Below are positions 15,425-23,796 of a stretch of 64,000 nt of DNA, one piece after another (positions within the stretch are counted from its first letter, which is position 1; each line of letters opens with the position of its first letter). Source of the stretch: JAYZDP01 sp036337765 (lineage in GTDB: Bacteria; Acidobacteriota; Thermoanaerobaculia; Multivoradales; Multivoraceae); assembly GCA_036337765.1 (NCBI GenBank), contig JAYZDP010000224.1:6188-70187 (forward strand), written 5' to 3'. The position numbers and the translations under genes were made by a program. Below the pieces are notes generated by a model. It was not told where the DNA came from, searched no databases, and saw only the letters and a list, made by a program, of their open reading frames with translations.

Positions 15425-16674
15425 AACTCGGCGAGCATCGCCTTCGCGGCACCGACCTCTTCGTGGTCGGGCTCGCGATTGAGGAAGTGCTGCAGGTGCT
15501 GCTTGGCCTCCTCGTTGGAGCCCTTCGAGGCCAGAACCAGACCGAGACGATAGTGCCCGATGCCGACCTCGGGCTTCTTCTGGACCAGCGTACGCAACGT
15601 GGCCTCGGCCTCGTCGCGGCGCCCGCCTTCGAAGTCGACCGCGGCCTGATTGACGATGTCGGACACTGCCAGCGGGCCGGCCACCTCTAGGAAGCCGCCG
15701 AGCGCATCGTTGACCTGGTCGTCGCCGAGCTCACGATAGGAGTAGTAGAGCAGCCGCCGGCCTTCGCCACTATCGGGCTTGATGCCGAGGAGGCGGTCGA
15801 GGTGCGGGAGGGCCTTGTCGTAGGCCTTGCGGTTGAACTCGATCGCCGCCATGTTCTGCACGATCTGCGGGTTCTGGGGGTCCATCTCCGAGGCCTGCGT
15901 GAAGAACGTGATCGCCTCGTCGTCTCTGTCGTCCTGCGACGCCTTGACGCCTTCGTTGTAGACCTTGCTGGCCAGACGAGCGCGCTCCACCGGATCGGTG
16001 ATCATCGCCAACGCGGCGTCGGCCTTGCCCTCATCGCCGAGCTCCCAGTAGACGTCCCAGGCCAATGGAGCGAGTTGAGCGTTGAGCGGCACCACCGCCG
16101 TGAACTTCTCGAGCGAGGCCTGGGCGTCTTGCCAGCGCTCCTGGCCGTGGTAAAGCGAGGCCAGGCCGACGTGCGGGTTCGGAAGCCCCGGATTGAGCTG
16201 GACCGACTCCTTGAAAAGAGTCTCGGCGCTCTCTTCGTCGCCCCCCTGTAGTGATTGCACGCCCTCGTTGAAGGCCTCGACCGAGCGCTGCTGCTTGTAC
16301 TGGGCCTCGTCCATCAATTTGAGCTTGGCCTTGTACTCCATGCCCGTCTCGACGATGACGCTGTTCTTGTAGGGCCCGAATCCCTTGCGCTCAACGAGGA
16401 TGGAGTAGGGGCCCGGCATCAGCACGATGATCTCGAACTTGCCCTTCTTGTCACTCATCCCGGAGAGCACGACCGACGAGTCCTCGGTGTGCGACAGGGT
16501 GATCTCGGCGTTGGCGACGGGCTTATCGTTGGGAGCCATGACCTGACCCTCGAAAAGCGCCTGTTGCTGGGCCACGGCGGCGACCGGCACCAGCGTCGCC
16601 ATCAGCACGGCTGCGAGAAGGAAACTGACGGAACCGGAGCGGAAGCGGCTGAGAGAGGGCGTAGCTGTTTTCAT
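15421..16674 (-). CDS. Exported TPR protein with carboxypeptidase-regulatory-like N-terminal domain
   Basis: 417 aa. A signal peptide (residues 1-35, ending VAAVAQQ) is followed by a beta-sandwich of the carboxypeptidase-regulatory/CarboxypepD_reg type (about 40-115; PVANAEITLS, GMSDKKGKFEI, PGPYSILVERKGF). About eight tetratricopeptide helical repeats then run to the end (for example NPGLPNPHVGLASLYHGQ). Such proteins scaffold envelope complexes; no enzyme motif is seen. It is divergent from the MBL gene (86 bp) and convergent with the PrpD gene. Its stop codon lies in the inverted repeat. Confidence 0.85.
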   Translation of the reverse strand: MKTATPSLSRFRSGSVSFLLAAVLMATLVPVAAVAQQQALFEGQVMAPNDKPVANAEITLSHTEDSSVVLSGMSDKKGKFEIIVLMPGPYSILVERKGFGPYKNSVIVETGMEYKAKLKLMDEAQYKQQRSVEAFNEGVQSLQGGDEESAETLFKESVQLNPGLPNPHVGLASLYHGQERWQDAQASLEKFTAVVPLNAQLAPLAWDVYWELGDEGKADAALAMITDPVERARLASKVYNEGVKASQDDRDDEAITFFTQASEMDPQNPQIVQNMAAIEFNRKAYDKALPHLDRLLGIKPDSGEGRRLLYYSYRELGDDQVNDALGGFLEVAGPLAVSDIVNQAAVDFEGGRRDEAEATLRTLVQKKPEVGIGHYRLGLVLASKGSNEEAKQHLQHFLNREPDHEEVGAAKAMLAEL

Positions 16675-16760
16675 CGTCGGCGAGCCTATCTCGACCTCGG
16701 CGCGACGTCGAGCGCTCGGCTTGGTACGCTCCGGAGAACCACTTCTGAAGGGGATTCGAT

Positions 16761-17642
16761 ATGCGCGCAGTGCTCATTGCGACGGCCGTTCTCGCACTCG
16801 TGGCGGCACCGATGGCCGCCCAGCAGAATTTCGACAACGTCCAGATCAAGGCCACCCATGTGGCAGGCAACGTCCACATGCTCGAAGGAGCGGGCGGCAA
16901 CATCGGGGTATCCGCAGGCGAAGACGGCGTCCTCATCATCGACGACCAGTTCGCGCCGCTCGCCGACAAGATCAAGGCGGCCGTCGCCGGCATCCAGTCT
17001 GGCGGCCTCGACTACGTGCTCAACACACACTGGCACGGCGACCACACCGGCTCGAACGCCATCCTCGGACTGGAAGCGACCATCGTCGCCCACACCAACG
17101 TGCGCAAACGTCTGTCAACGACGCAGACTATGCGCGGCAGCGAGATCCCGGCATCGCCGAAGTCCGCGTGGCCCGTCATCACCTTCGACGACAGCCTCTC
17201 GATTCACTTCAACGGCGAGCGGGTCATGGTCCGCCACTCCCCTGCTGGCCACACCGACGGCGACAGCATGATCTTTTTCGCCGACTCGAACGTGCTGCAC
17301 ATGGGAGATCACTTCTTCGTCGGCCGCTTTCCGTTCGTCGACATCGGCAGCGGCGGCACGGTGAAGGGTATGGCGGCAAATGTCGCCCGGGTCCTCGAGG
17401 TGCTTCCCGAGGGCGCGAAGATCATCCCGGGCCATGGCCCGCTGGCTGGACGCGGCGAGCTCGAGACTTACCACCGCATGCTTACCGATTCGATAGCGAC
17501 CCTCCAGAAGGCGATCGACGGCGGCAAGACCGTCGAGCAGGCGCAGGCGGCCGGCCTGTCGAGTGACTGGGACGGCTGGGGGTCGGGCTTCATCAACCAG
17601 GACGTCTGGATCCAGACGGTCTACACCTCGCTGTCGCAGTAA
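16761..17642 (+). CDS. Exported MBL-fold metallohydrolase
   Basis: 293 aa. A signal peptide (MRAVLIATAVLALVAAPMAA) is followed by a metallo-beta-lactamase fold with H90-W-H92-G-D94-H95, then a His in SPAGHTDGD, an Asp in HMGDHFF and a His in IPGHGPLAG, so the full two-zinc set is present. Close relatives are annotated as periplasmic 'MBL fold metallo-hydrolases' of unknown substrate; some subclass B3-like proteins share the pattern. A hydrolase for thioester, lactone or beta-lactam cannot be chosen from sequence. AAGGGGA precedes the ATG. Only 8 nt separate it from the thioesterase gene. Confidence 0.87.
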   Translation: MRAVLIATAVLALVAAPMAAQQNFDNVQIKATHVAGNVHMLEGAGGNIGVSAGEDGVLIIDDQFAPLADKIKAAVAGIQSGGLDYVLNTHWHGDHTGSNAILGLEATIVAHTNVRKRLSTTQTMRGSEIPASPKSAWPVITFDDSLSIHFNGERVMVRHSPAGHTDGDSMIFFADSNVLHMGDHFFVGRFPFVDIGSGGTVKGMAANVARVLEVLPEGAKIIPGHGPLAGRGELETYHRMLTDSIATLQKAIDGGKTVEQAQAAGLSSDWDGWGSGFINQDVWIQTVYTSLSQ

Positions 17643-17650
17643 GCACAGCC

Positions 17651-18514
17651 TTGCCCGACGCGGGATTCGAGGGGCTGCTCCGCGGTCTCGAGCTGAAAAG
17701 CCTCGCTGATGCGGCGTTTCGGGCCGAGACCGGAGCGGCGCCTGAGCGCGGTCGAGGGCGACTGTTCGGCGGGCTCGTGGCGGCGCAATGCGCGCTCGCG
17801 GCCAGCCGCACGGTGCCGGACGGCCGGCACCTTCACTCACTGCACGCCTACTTCCTGCGCGCAGGCAGGCCTGGGCCGCCGCTCGACCTGGCGGTCGAGA
17901 CTCTGCGCGACGGTGGTAGCTACAGCGCCCGGTTCGTACGCGCGCGCCAGGGCGCGGACATCATCTTCGTCGCCAGCGTCAGCTTCTGCGTCGAGGAGGA
18001 AGGCATCTCCCACCAGGGACAGGCGCCCGAGGCGCCGCCGCCGGAGGGCCTGCTCGATCGCGACGCAGAGCGAGAGCGGCTCCTCGGCAGCCGTAGCGCC
18101 AACCGCGGAATCGAGGTCCGAATGTGCGAGCCGGCTCCGTTCGCCGAGGGCGGCTCCACCACCCTGGTACAGCGCAACTGGATTCGCGCCCTGGGCGAGC
18201 TGCCGGACGACGCCGCGATCCACGATGCGGTCATGGTCTACATCTCCGACACCGCCTTCATGTCGACCGTCAACCGCCGCCACCCCGTCCCATGGCCCGA
18301 TCGCATTGCCGCCAGCCTCGACCACTCGATCTGGATCCACCGGCCGCCGCGCATCGAGGGGTGGCATCTGTTTGTCAGCGACAGCCCGGCAGCACACGCC
18401 GGGCGCGGACTCGCAGCAGGCGCCATCTACGACGAGGCCGGTCAGCTAGTCGCGTCGGTAGCCCAGGAGGCAATGATCCGCCGTCGAAGGCCCAACGCCT
18501 CCGAAAACGCCTAA
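17651..18514 (+). CDS. tesB: Acyl-CoA thioesterase II
   Basis: 287 aa, the usual TesB length, with two hotdog folds. Typical segments are GRLFGGLVAAQCALAAS (about residues 36-52), LHSLHAYFLRAG, GGSYSARFVRARQ, and in the second half DHSIWIHRP with the catalytic Asp/His region and the RGLAAGAIYDEAGQLVASVAQEA ending. It hydrolyses medium- and long-chain acyl-CoA in the cytoplasm. The start is TTG at 17651, 8 nt after the MBL stop. Its 3' end overlaps the convergent nitroreductase gene by 4 bp. Confidence 0.9.
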   Translation: MPDAGFEGLLRGLELKSLADAAFRAETGAAPERGRGRLFGGLVAAQCALAASRTVPDGRHLHSLHAYFLRAGRPGPPLDLAVETLRDGGSYSARFVRARQGADIIFVASVSFCVEEEGISHQGQAPEAPPPEGLLDRDAERERLLGSRSANRGIEVRMCEPAPFAEGGSTTLVQRNWIRALGELPDDAAIHDAVMVYISDTAFMSTVNRRHPVPWPDRIAASLDHSIWIHRPPRIEGWHLFVSDSPAAHAGRGLAAGAIYDEAGQLVASVAQEAMIRRRRPNASENA

Positions 18515-19233
18515 TCGACTCTGTAACTCGTTGCGGACTTCATGCGGCTGCGGGACAAGAGGCTCCCGGGCGGGTCGACCACCCATTCGGCACCCTGCTC
18601 CCAGCCATTCTCGTACACCAGCTCAGAGGCCGGAAAGCGTCGCACAGGACCGAAGCTCCCCTCGGGCTTCCCCAGCGTGATGGTCAGCGACAACACCACG
18701 TCGTCCGGGATCGACAGTAGCTGTCGTAACTCGTCCTCCACCACCTTGTGCCAACCGGAGAAGCAGGCACCGTAGCCCAGGGATCGAGCGGCCAGCAGCA
18801 TGTTCTGACAGGCCGGAAAGATCGAGGCACCCTCCCCGTGGTGGGGCTCGCGATAGCGGTGCATGCAGGCCAGCACGATCACCGGGATCTTCTCGAAATC
18901 GTCGACAAACTTCTGCATCGCCTCCATCGACCGGACGCGGCGAGAGCTGCGGCCCTCGTCACCTTCCTTCTGCCAGCCTTCGGCTCCCACTTTGTGCGCC
19001 CAGCCGCGCCGAAAGCCATCACCGAGAAGCTGTCGAGCGGGCCGTCCGCCCGTCGTGTCGCGCAGCACGATGAAACGGTACGGCTGCCGATTCGTGCCCG
19101 ACGGAGCACGCGTTGCGGCCCACAGGATGCGGCCCAGGTCTTGCTCGGGAATCGGATCAAAGCGGTAGCGATGGAAGCTGCGGGCGGTCGCCATCGCTTC
19201 GATCGTCGAGATCGCGGGCGTCGTTTCACTCAT
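18511..19233 (-). CDS. Nitroreductase family protein
   Basis: 240 aa FMN-binding nitroreductase fold. The N-terminal RSFHRYRFDPIPEQDLGRIL and ATRAPSGTNRQPYRFIVLRD (FMN phosphate-binding) segments and the QNMLLAARSLGYGACFSGW motif are family hallmarks. The GDGFRRGWAHKVGAEGW insertion is longer than in minimal members. It may reduce nitro compounds, quinones or act as a deiodinase/dehydrogenase; no partner is suggested by context. It is convergent with tesB and divergent from the glycosyltransferase gene. Confidence 0.86.
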   Translation of the reverse strand: MSETTPAISTIEAMATARSFHRYRFDPIPEQDLGRILWAATRAPSGTNRQPYRFIVLRDTTGGRPARQLLGDGFRRGWAHKVGAEGWQKEGDEGRSSRRVRSMEAMQKFVDDFEKIPVIVLACMHRYREPHHGEGASIFPACQNMLLAARSLGYGACFSGWHKVVEDELRQLLSIPDDVVLSLTITLGKPEGSFGPVRRFPASELVYENGWEQGAEWVVDPPGSLLSRSRMKSATSYRVD

Positions 19234-19312
19234 CTATGGATCCCCATGGCCGACGCATCGTAAACGATCCGGCCGGCGAGTCCGATGGCGCGAAGGATAT
19301 CCTCGGTACGCC

Positions 19313-20020
19313 TTGGCCGACCCCGCCGCCATCATCGTCCCTACCTACCGGGAGGCGGAGAACCTGCCTCACCTGGTGCCGCGCATCACGGCCAGCTTTG
19401 AAAACGGCGAGCGCGAGATCGAGATCGTGGTCGTCGATGACGACAGCCGCGACGGTACGAAAGAGGTCTGCCAGCAGCTCTCTCGCGCTCACCCCCTTCG
19501 CCTGATCACGCGCACCGACCAGCGAGGCCTGTCGAGCGCGGTGCTGGCCGGATTCCGCGAGTGCCACACACCCCTACTCGCGGTCATGGACGCCGACCTT
19601 TCGCATCCTCCCGAAAAGCTCCCGGAGCTATTTCGCGCACTCGACGCAGGCGCCGACTTCGCCCTCGGAAGCCGTTACATCGACGGTGGAGCCACCGAGC
19701 AGGGATGGGGGAGGATGCGGCTCGTGAACTCAAAGGTCGCTACGCTCCTGGCTCGACCGCTGGTATCGGTCACCGACCCGATGGCGGGCTTTTTCGCCAT
19801 CCGTCGTAGCCGCCTGGAGGCGGCGCCGACGCTCGACCCGCTGGGTTTCAAGATCGGGCTTGAACTGATCGTCAAGTGCGGATGTACGCACGTACACGAG
19901 GTCCCCATCCACTTCTCCAAGCGACTGCACGGCGAGAGCAAGCTCGGGCTGCGCGAGCAGTGGAACTACGTGCGCCATCTCGGTCGGCTGTACGTGTTTC
20001 GGCTAGTCAATCGGCGATAG
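19313..20020 (+). CDS. GT2 glycosyltransferase, polyprenol-phosphate mannose synthase type
   Basis: 235 aa. GT-A fold with PTYREAENLPHL at the N-terminus, the metal/nucleotide motif VVDDDSRDGT and the DADLSHPPEKLPEL acceptor motif, then GSRYIDGG and VPIHFSKRLHGESKLGLREQW. The layout and length match the soluble, DPM1-like group that transfers mannose (or glucose) from GDP-sugar to polyprenyl phosphate. There is no C-terminal membrane domain. The start is TTG at 19313. GDP-mannose dehydratase lies 3.8 kb downstream, consistent with GDP-mannose use in the cell but not proof of a pathway. An SDR gene follows after 30 bp. Confidence 0.86.
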   Translation: MADPAAIIVPTYREAENLPHLVPRITASFENGEREIEIVVVDDDSRDGTKEVCQQLSRAHPLRLITRTDQRGLSSAVLAGFRECHTPLLAVMDADLSHPPEKLPELFRALDAGADFALGSRYIDGGATEQGWGRMRLVNSKVATLLARPLVSVTDPMAGFFAIRRSRLEAAPTLDPLGFKIGLELIVKCGCTHVHEVPIHFSKRLHGESKLGLREQWNYVRHLGRLYVFRLVNRR

Positions 20021-20050
20021 GCTGGCCGCCCCCGGCAAAAGGAGAGACAC

Positions 20051-20788
20051 GTGGATCTTGGAATTCAGGGTAGGACTGCCGCCGTAGCCGCCGCCTCCAC
20101 CGGTCTCGGCTTCGGCTGTGCCGAGGCACTCGTCGCGGAGGGCGTCCGCGTCGCACTGTGCAGCCGCGATGAGGAGCGCGTCGTCGCCGCCGCGGCCAGA
20201 CTTGGCGACGGCGCCGTCGCGATCGTAGCCGACCTCGGAACCCGAGAGGGCGCCGAGTCGTTCGTCGATCAGGCCATCGCGAAGCTCGGCCAAGTCGACA
20301 TCCTTATCGCCAACGCCGGCGGTCCGCCGCCGGGTACCTTCGCCACCACCACCATGGACGCCTACGAAGAGGCACTGCATCTGAACCTACTCTCCACCGT
20401 CGCGATGTGCCGCCAGGCGGTGCCGACAATGCAGGAGCGCGGCTGGGGTCGCGTGGTCGCCATCACCTCGATCGGCGCCCGCCAACCGATCGGCAACCTG
20501 GCCGCGTCGACGACGGCGCGTACCGGCGTAACTGGGTTCCTGAAGGTCCTCGCCACCGAAGTCGCTCCGGACGGCGTGACGGTGAACTCGGTACAGCCCG
20601 GCGTGCACGCGACCGACCGCATCAAGCGTCTCGGACCCATCGAGGACATCGCCAAGCGGGTCCCGGCTCGGATGGTGGGCACCGCCGAGGACTTCGGCCA
20701 GGCAACGGCGTTTCTCTGCTCGGAGCAGGCCCGTTTCATCACCGGCACGAGTCTCCTCATCGACGGCGGTGCCTACTCAGGCTTGTAG
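20051..20788 (+). CDS. SDR-family oxidoreductase lacking the canonical YxxxK
   Basis: 245 aa Rossmann-fold short-chain dehydrogenase. It has the NAD(P)-binding ASTGLGFGCAEAL, NAGGPPPG (in place of NNAG) and the SIGARQPIGNLAAS segment. Where classical SDRs have Tyr-x3-Lys, the sequence reads ASTTARTGVTGFLKVLA, so the active-site Tyr and Lys are absent. This is a known SDR side branch related to 3-oxoacyl reductases, with uncertain catalysis. The ending TGTSLLIDGGAYSGL is typical. The start is GTG at 20051 with AAAAGGAG upstream. It probably shares a transcript with the glycosyltransferase. Confidence 0.87.
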   Translation: MDLGIQGRTAAVAAASTGLGFGCAEALVAEGVRVALCSRDEERVVAAAARLGDGAVAIVADLGTREGAESFVDQAIAKLGQVDILIANAGGPPPGTFATTTMDAYEEALHLNLLSTVAMCRQAVPTMQERGWGRVVAITSIGARQPIGNLAASTTARTGVTGFLKVLATEVAPDGVTVNSVQPGVHATDRIKRLGPIEDIAKRVPARMVGTAEDFGQATAFLCSEQARFITGTSLLIDGGAYSGL

Positions 20789-20824
20789 CGGGGACCGGAT
20801 CCGCTTGGCGACGGCCTCGCCGCT

Positions 20825-22270
20825 CTAGCCTCCGTCGACGGCGACTACGCGGATCATGTCGGTGGCGGCGCCCTCACGGGTCGAACTGCCGGTCGCAATG
20901 ACGACGTCGCCCGCCTTCACCAGACCGGCTTCTTTCGACCTCGCGATCGCGAACTCTAGCCGCACGGAGTCGACCGGCTCGCCGTCGTAGAAGAACGGGA
21001 TCACGCCCCAGTTCAGCGCCAGGCGTTGGACGACGCTGGACTGCATGGCCACCGCTACGATCGGGCAGTCGGGCCGGTACTTTGAGATCCGCCTCGCCGT
21101 GCGACCGCTATCGGTCAGGCAGACGATCGCGGCGGCGTTGACGTGGCTCGACATGGTGATCGACGCCTGCGCCACCGCCTCGGAGACCTTGTCGGCGGCC
21201 TGCGGAAAGCTGCGCTGGAGCTCACCGTAGTCGCCGAGCCGGGCTTCGGCCTCGAGCGCCAGCGACGACATGGTTTCGACGGCGGCGACCGGATACTGCC
21301 CTACCGCGGTCTCGCCCGAAAGCATCAGCGCCGAGCTGCCGTCGAAGATGGCGTTGGCGACGTCGGAGACCTCGGCGCGCGTCGGGCGCGGGTTGCGCTC
21401 CATCGAATCGAGCATCTGGGTCGCCGTGATCACCGGCTTGCCACTCATAACGGTCGTGCGGATAATCTCTTTCTGCATCACCGGCACCTCGGCCATCGGC
21501 ACCTCGACACCCAGATCGCCGCGGGCAACCATCGTGCCGTCGGCGGCGGCGACGATCTCCTCGAGATTCTCGACTCCAGCGCGGCTCTCGACCTTCGCGA
21601 TGATCGGCGGGTCGGCGCCGCAGGACTGCAGAAAGGAGCGGATCTCCTCGACGTCTGCGGCCGAGCGCACGAACGAAGCCGCCACGTAGTCGGTGCCCGA
21701 CTCGGCGACGAAGGCGAGATCTTCGCGCTCCTCGACCTCGATGTCGGCCAACGCGATCTCCTTGCCTGGGATGTTGACACCCTTGCGCTCGCGCAATGTG
21801 CCGCCGCAGGCGACCCGGGTCTCGACCTCTTGGCGGCGAACACCTACGACCTCGAGCTCGATCCGGCCGTCGTCGAGAAAGACCGTGTCACCGAGGCCGA
21901 TCTGCTCGGCCAGCTTGTCGTGCGAGACCGACACCCCACGAGCGTCCCCGGACCTGCCGTCGAGGTACAGCCTGAAGTCCTGCCCCGGCACCAGAACTGC
22001 GGCACCGCCCTCGAGCTGACCGGTACGCATCTCCGAACCGCGCAGGTCCACCATCACCGCGACGTTGATCCCCGTGTGCTTCGAGGCTTCGCGAATGCGC
22101 GCCATGCGTCCGAAGTGCTCGTCGACAGTGCCGTGCGACATGTTCAGCCGAGCGGCGTTCATGCCGGCGCGCATCAGCGCCTCGAGCATTTCGGGGCTGT
22201 CCGAGGCAGGCCCGATCGTGGCCACGATCTTGGTCTTGCGATGCGACACCGCGGCGAATGGTACTGACAT
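20825..22270 (-). CDS. pyk: Pyruvate kinase
   Basis: 481 aa. Complete A, B and C domains: RKTKIVATIGPASDSPEMLEAL and ARLNMSHG at the N-terminus, the B-domain lid (about residues 75-165), the substrate loop IIAKVESRAGVENLEEI, ARGDLGVEVP, the ATQMLDSMERNPRPTRAEVSDVANAI signature and the C-terminal regulatory domain ending VATGSSTREGAAT. It makes pyruvate and ATP from phosphoenolpyruvate. I chose the ATG at 22270, where GGAG sits close upstream, over a GTG nine bases earlier. It is convergent with the SDR gene (36 bp). Confidence 0.93.
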   Translation of the reverse strand: MSVPFAAVSHRKTKIVATIGPASDSPEMLEALMRAGMNAARLNMSHGTVDEHFGRMARIREASKHTGINVAVMVDLRGSEMRTGQLEGGAAVLVPGQDFRLYLDGRSGDARGVSVSHDKLAEQIGLGDTVFLDDGRIELEVVGVRRQEVETRVACGGTLRERKGVNIPGKEIALADIEVEEREDLAFVAESGTDYVAASFVRSAADVEEIRSFLQSCGADPPIIAKVESRAGVENLEEIVAAADGTMVARGDLGVEVPMAEVPVMQKEIIRTTVMSGKPVITATQMLDSMERNPRPTRAEVSDVANAIFDGSSALMLSGETAVGQYPVAAVETMSSLALEAEARLGDYGELQRSFPQAADKVSEAVAQASITMSSHVNAAAIVCLTDSGRTARRISKYRPDCPIVAVAMQSSVVQRLALNWGVIPFFYDGEPVDSVRLEFAIARSKEAGLVKAGDVVIATGSSTREGAATDMIRVVAVDGG

Positions 22271-22279
22271 CGGCTCCAC

Positions 22280-22850
22280 GGCGGTACCCGCCCGACCCCG
22301 CGTGGCGGACCGAGCAGGCGGGATCAGCGGAGCTTTTATAAGTCTATACCTCCAGTCACTTCTCGCGGTGGTACACGTACCGGCCGAGGATCAGAAGCGT
22401 GTCGTCGCCGCGCACCTGAAACTCTACCGGCGAGCGCGAAGCTCCATTGAGCAGGTGAAAGAGCCCCGTGAACATGGCGCCGAGAAGCCCAGACCCAGGA
22501 TCCTTCATGGTGTTCGCCTAGCAAGTTCGCTCCACTATCGGGCGTATGGCCATCCTCGTGATGGTAGACCAGCCAGCCCTTCCGGAATGTCGGCAAGCTC
22601 TTCCGCCAGACCGCCGACGCCCGAGAAGTCAGCCTCTCCCCTGCGGTGGAGCCCGACGTGCCGGATCAGCTGCACCGCGACCCCGGCACCGCCTCCGACG
22701 CGCGGAAGCCGCCCATTAACAACGCCGCACGATCTCCGCCAGCGGTGACGAGGACAACGCGCGCCCGGAGCGCTAAACTCCGGCGGACGCCGTTGCCCTG
22801 TTCATCCGTCCCGGCTCCGCCTTCGGCAGCCACCTCTTGGAGAAAGCAAG
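22280..22850. other. Intergenic region with degraded or unassigned coding signal
   Basis: About 570 bp between pyk and the LLM oxidoreductase gene. The part next to pyk is A/T-rich (CTTTTATAAGTCTATACC) and probably holds the pyk promoter. A 50-codon frame is listed separately. On the minus strand around 22530-22690 there is an open stretch with coding-like composition (reading VAVQLIRHVGL, then GGLAEELADIPEGLAGL) but no start codon and no family I recognise. It may be a gene remnant. Confidence 0.4.
22356..22508 (-). CDS. Small hypothetical protein (50 aa)
   Basis: An ATG at 22508 opens a 50-codon frame ending at a TGA at 22356-22358. The product has a short hydrophobic N-terminal part (GLLGAMFTGLFHLLNG) and a charged end (VRGDDTLLILGRYVYHREK). 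The Shine-Dalgarno is weak and I recognise no family. It could be a real small protein or the 3' remnant of a larger gene, because coding-like sequence in another frame continues upstream of it. It would be transcribed toward pyk. Confidence 0.3.
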   Translation of the reverse strand: MKDPGSGLLGAMFTGLFHLLNGASRSPVEFQVRGDDTLLILGRYVYHREK

Positions 22851-23783
22851 CTGAACATCGCAGTCGAGTTTCCGTCGGTGATGTACCGCGAGGGGCGTGA
22901 AGGCGTCTCTCGTCTGGCGAGGGCGATCGACGAGATCGGCTTCGACCAACTTGACATCTTCGACCACGTCGTCATGGGCCACCCCGCGGAGGGCCGCGCC
23001 GTCGGCCCCTATCCCCCGAAGATGCCGATCATCGAGGCTCTGATGGGGTTGTCGTTCTTCGCCGCGGTGACCGAGCGGGTCGGTCTCGGCACCGAGGTCT
23101 TGGTTCTGCCGCAACGCCATCCGACCGTGGTCGCCAAGCAGATCGCAACTCTCGACACCTTGTCGGGTGGCCGAGTCCGGCTGGGCGTGGGCGTGGGTTG
23201 GCAGGAATCGGAGTACGACGCGCTGGGTGTGCCTTTCGCCGAGCGGGGCGCCCGCATGAACGAGTGCATCCGCCTGCTGCGCGCCTACTGGTCGCAAGAT
23301 CCGGTAACCGCTGAAGGGCCCTACTACCCGGTCAGCGAGATGGCGATGGAGCCGAAGCCGCCGCAGGGTGGTGCGCTGCCGATCTGGATCGGCGGCCACT
23401 CTTCGGTGGCCCTACGCCGGGCCGGTCAGCTCGGCGATGGCTGGATGGCGGTGCGCTCGATGGCCGATCTGGACGGTGCGAAGGAGGACATCGCGACCGT
23501 GCGCCGGTACGCACAAGAGGCAGGGCGCGATCCTGCCGCACTCGGTTTCCAGTGCCAGGTCGCCCCGCCGCCGCGCGCAGAAAGCGCCGAGGATCGCAAG
23601 TTCTACACTCGGCCTGAGCTCGTGGTGGAAGCGGCGGCGAGGCTGCGCGATGCAGGCTTCGATGGCATCGCGGTCAATGCGACGAGCGTGTTTCTGGCCG
23701 GAGCTCGCGGCATCGAGCCTCTGATCGAGGCACTCGGCAAGCTTCACGATCGGCTCAGAGCGGAGTTGGGCCCGGCGAGTTGA
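22851..23783 (+). CDS. LLM-class (luciferase-like) F420-dependent oxidoreductase
   Basis: About 310 aa TIM-barrel. The N-terminal LNIAVEFPSVMYREG strand requires a start upstream of the GTG at 22878. The best candidate is a CTG at 22851 with GGAGAAAG upstream, a rare but plausible start. Family motifs are VGLGTEVLVLPQRHPTVVAKQIATLD and SGGRVRLGVGVGWQESEYDALG, plus PIWIGGHSSVALRRAGQLGDGWM, matching F420-dependent LLM enzymes. The substrate is unknown. Only 13 nt separate it from gmd. F420 is plausible because the organism carries cofC and cofGH in this window. Confidence 0.83.
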   Translation: MNIAVEFPSVMYREGREGVSRLARAIDEIGFDQLDIFDHVVMGHPAEGRAVGPYPPKMPIIEALMGLSFFAAVTERVGLGTEVLVLPQRHPTVVAKQIATLDTLSGGRVRLGVGVGWQESEYDALGVPFAERGARMNECIRLLRAYWSQDPVTAEGPYYPVSEMAMEPKPPQGGALPIWIGGHSSVALRRAGQLGDGWMAVRSMADLDGAKEDIATVRRYAQEAGRDPAALGFQCQVAPPPRAESAEDRKFYTRPELVVEAAARLRDAGFDGIAVNATSVFLAGARGIEPLIEALGKLHDRLRAELGPAS

Positions 23784-23796
23784 CGGGATCCGAAAA

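Noticed and set aside
20786..20827. Hairpin between SDR and pyk (AGCGGGGACCG with CGGCCTCGCCGCT) as another repeat copy
   Set aside because: The spacer and inner motifs do not match the 38-nt design and pairing needs bulges; at most a weak terminator.
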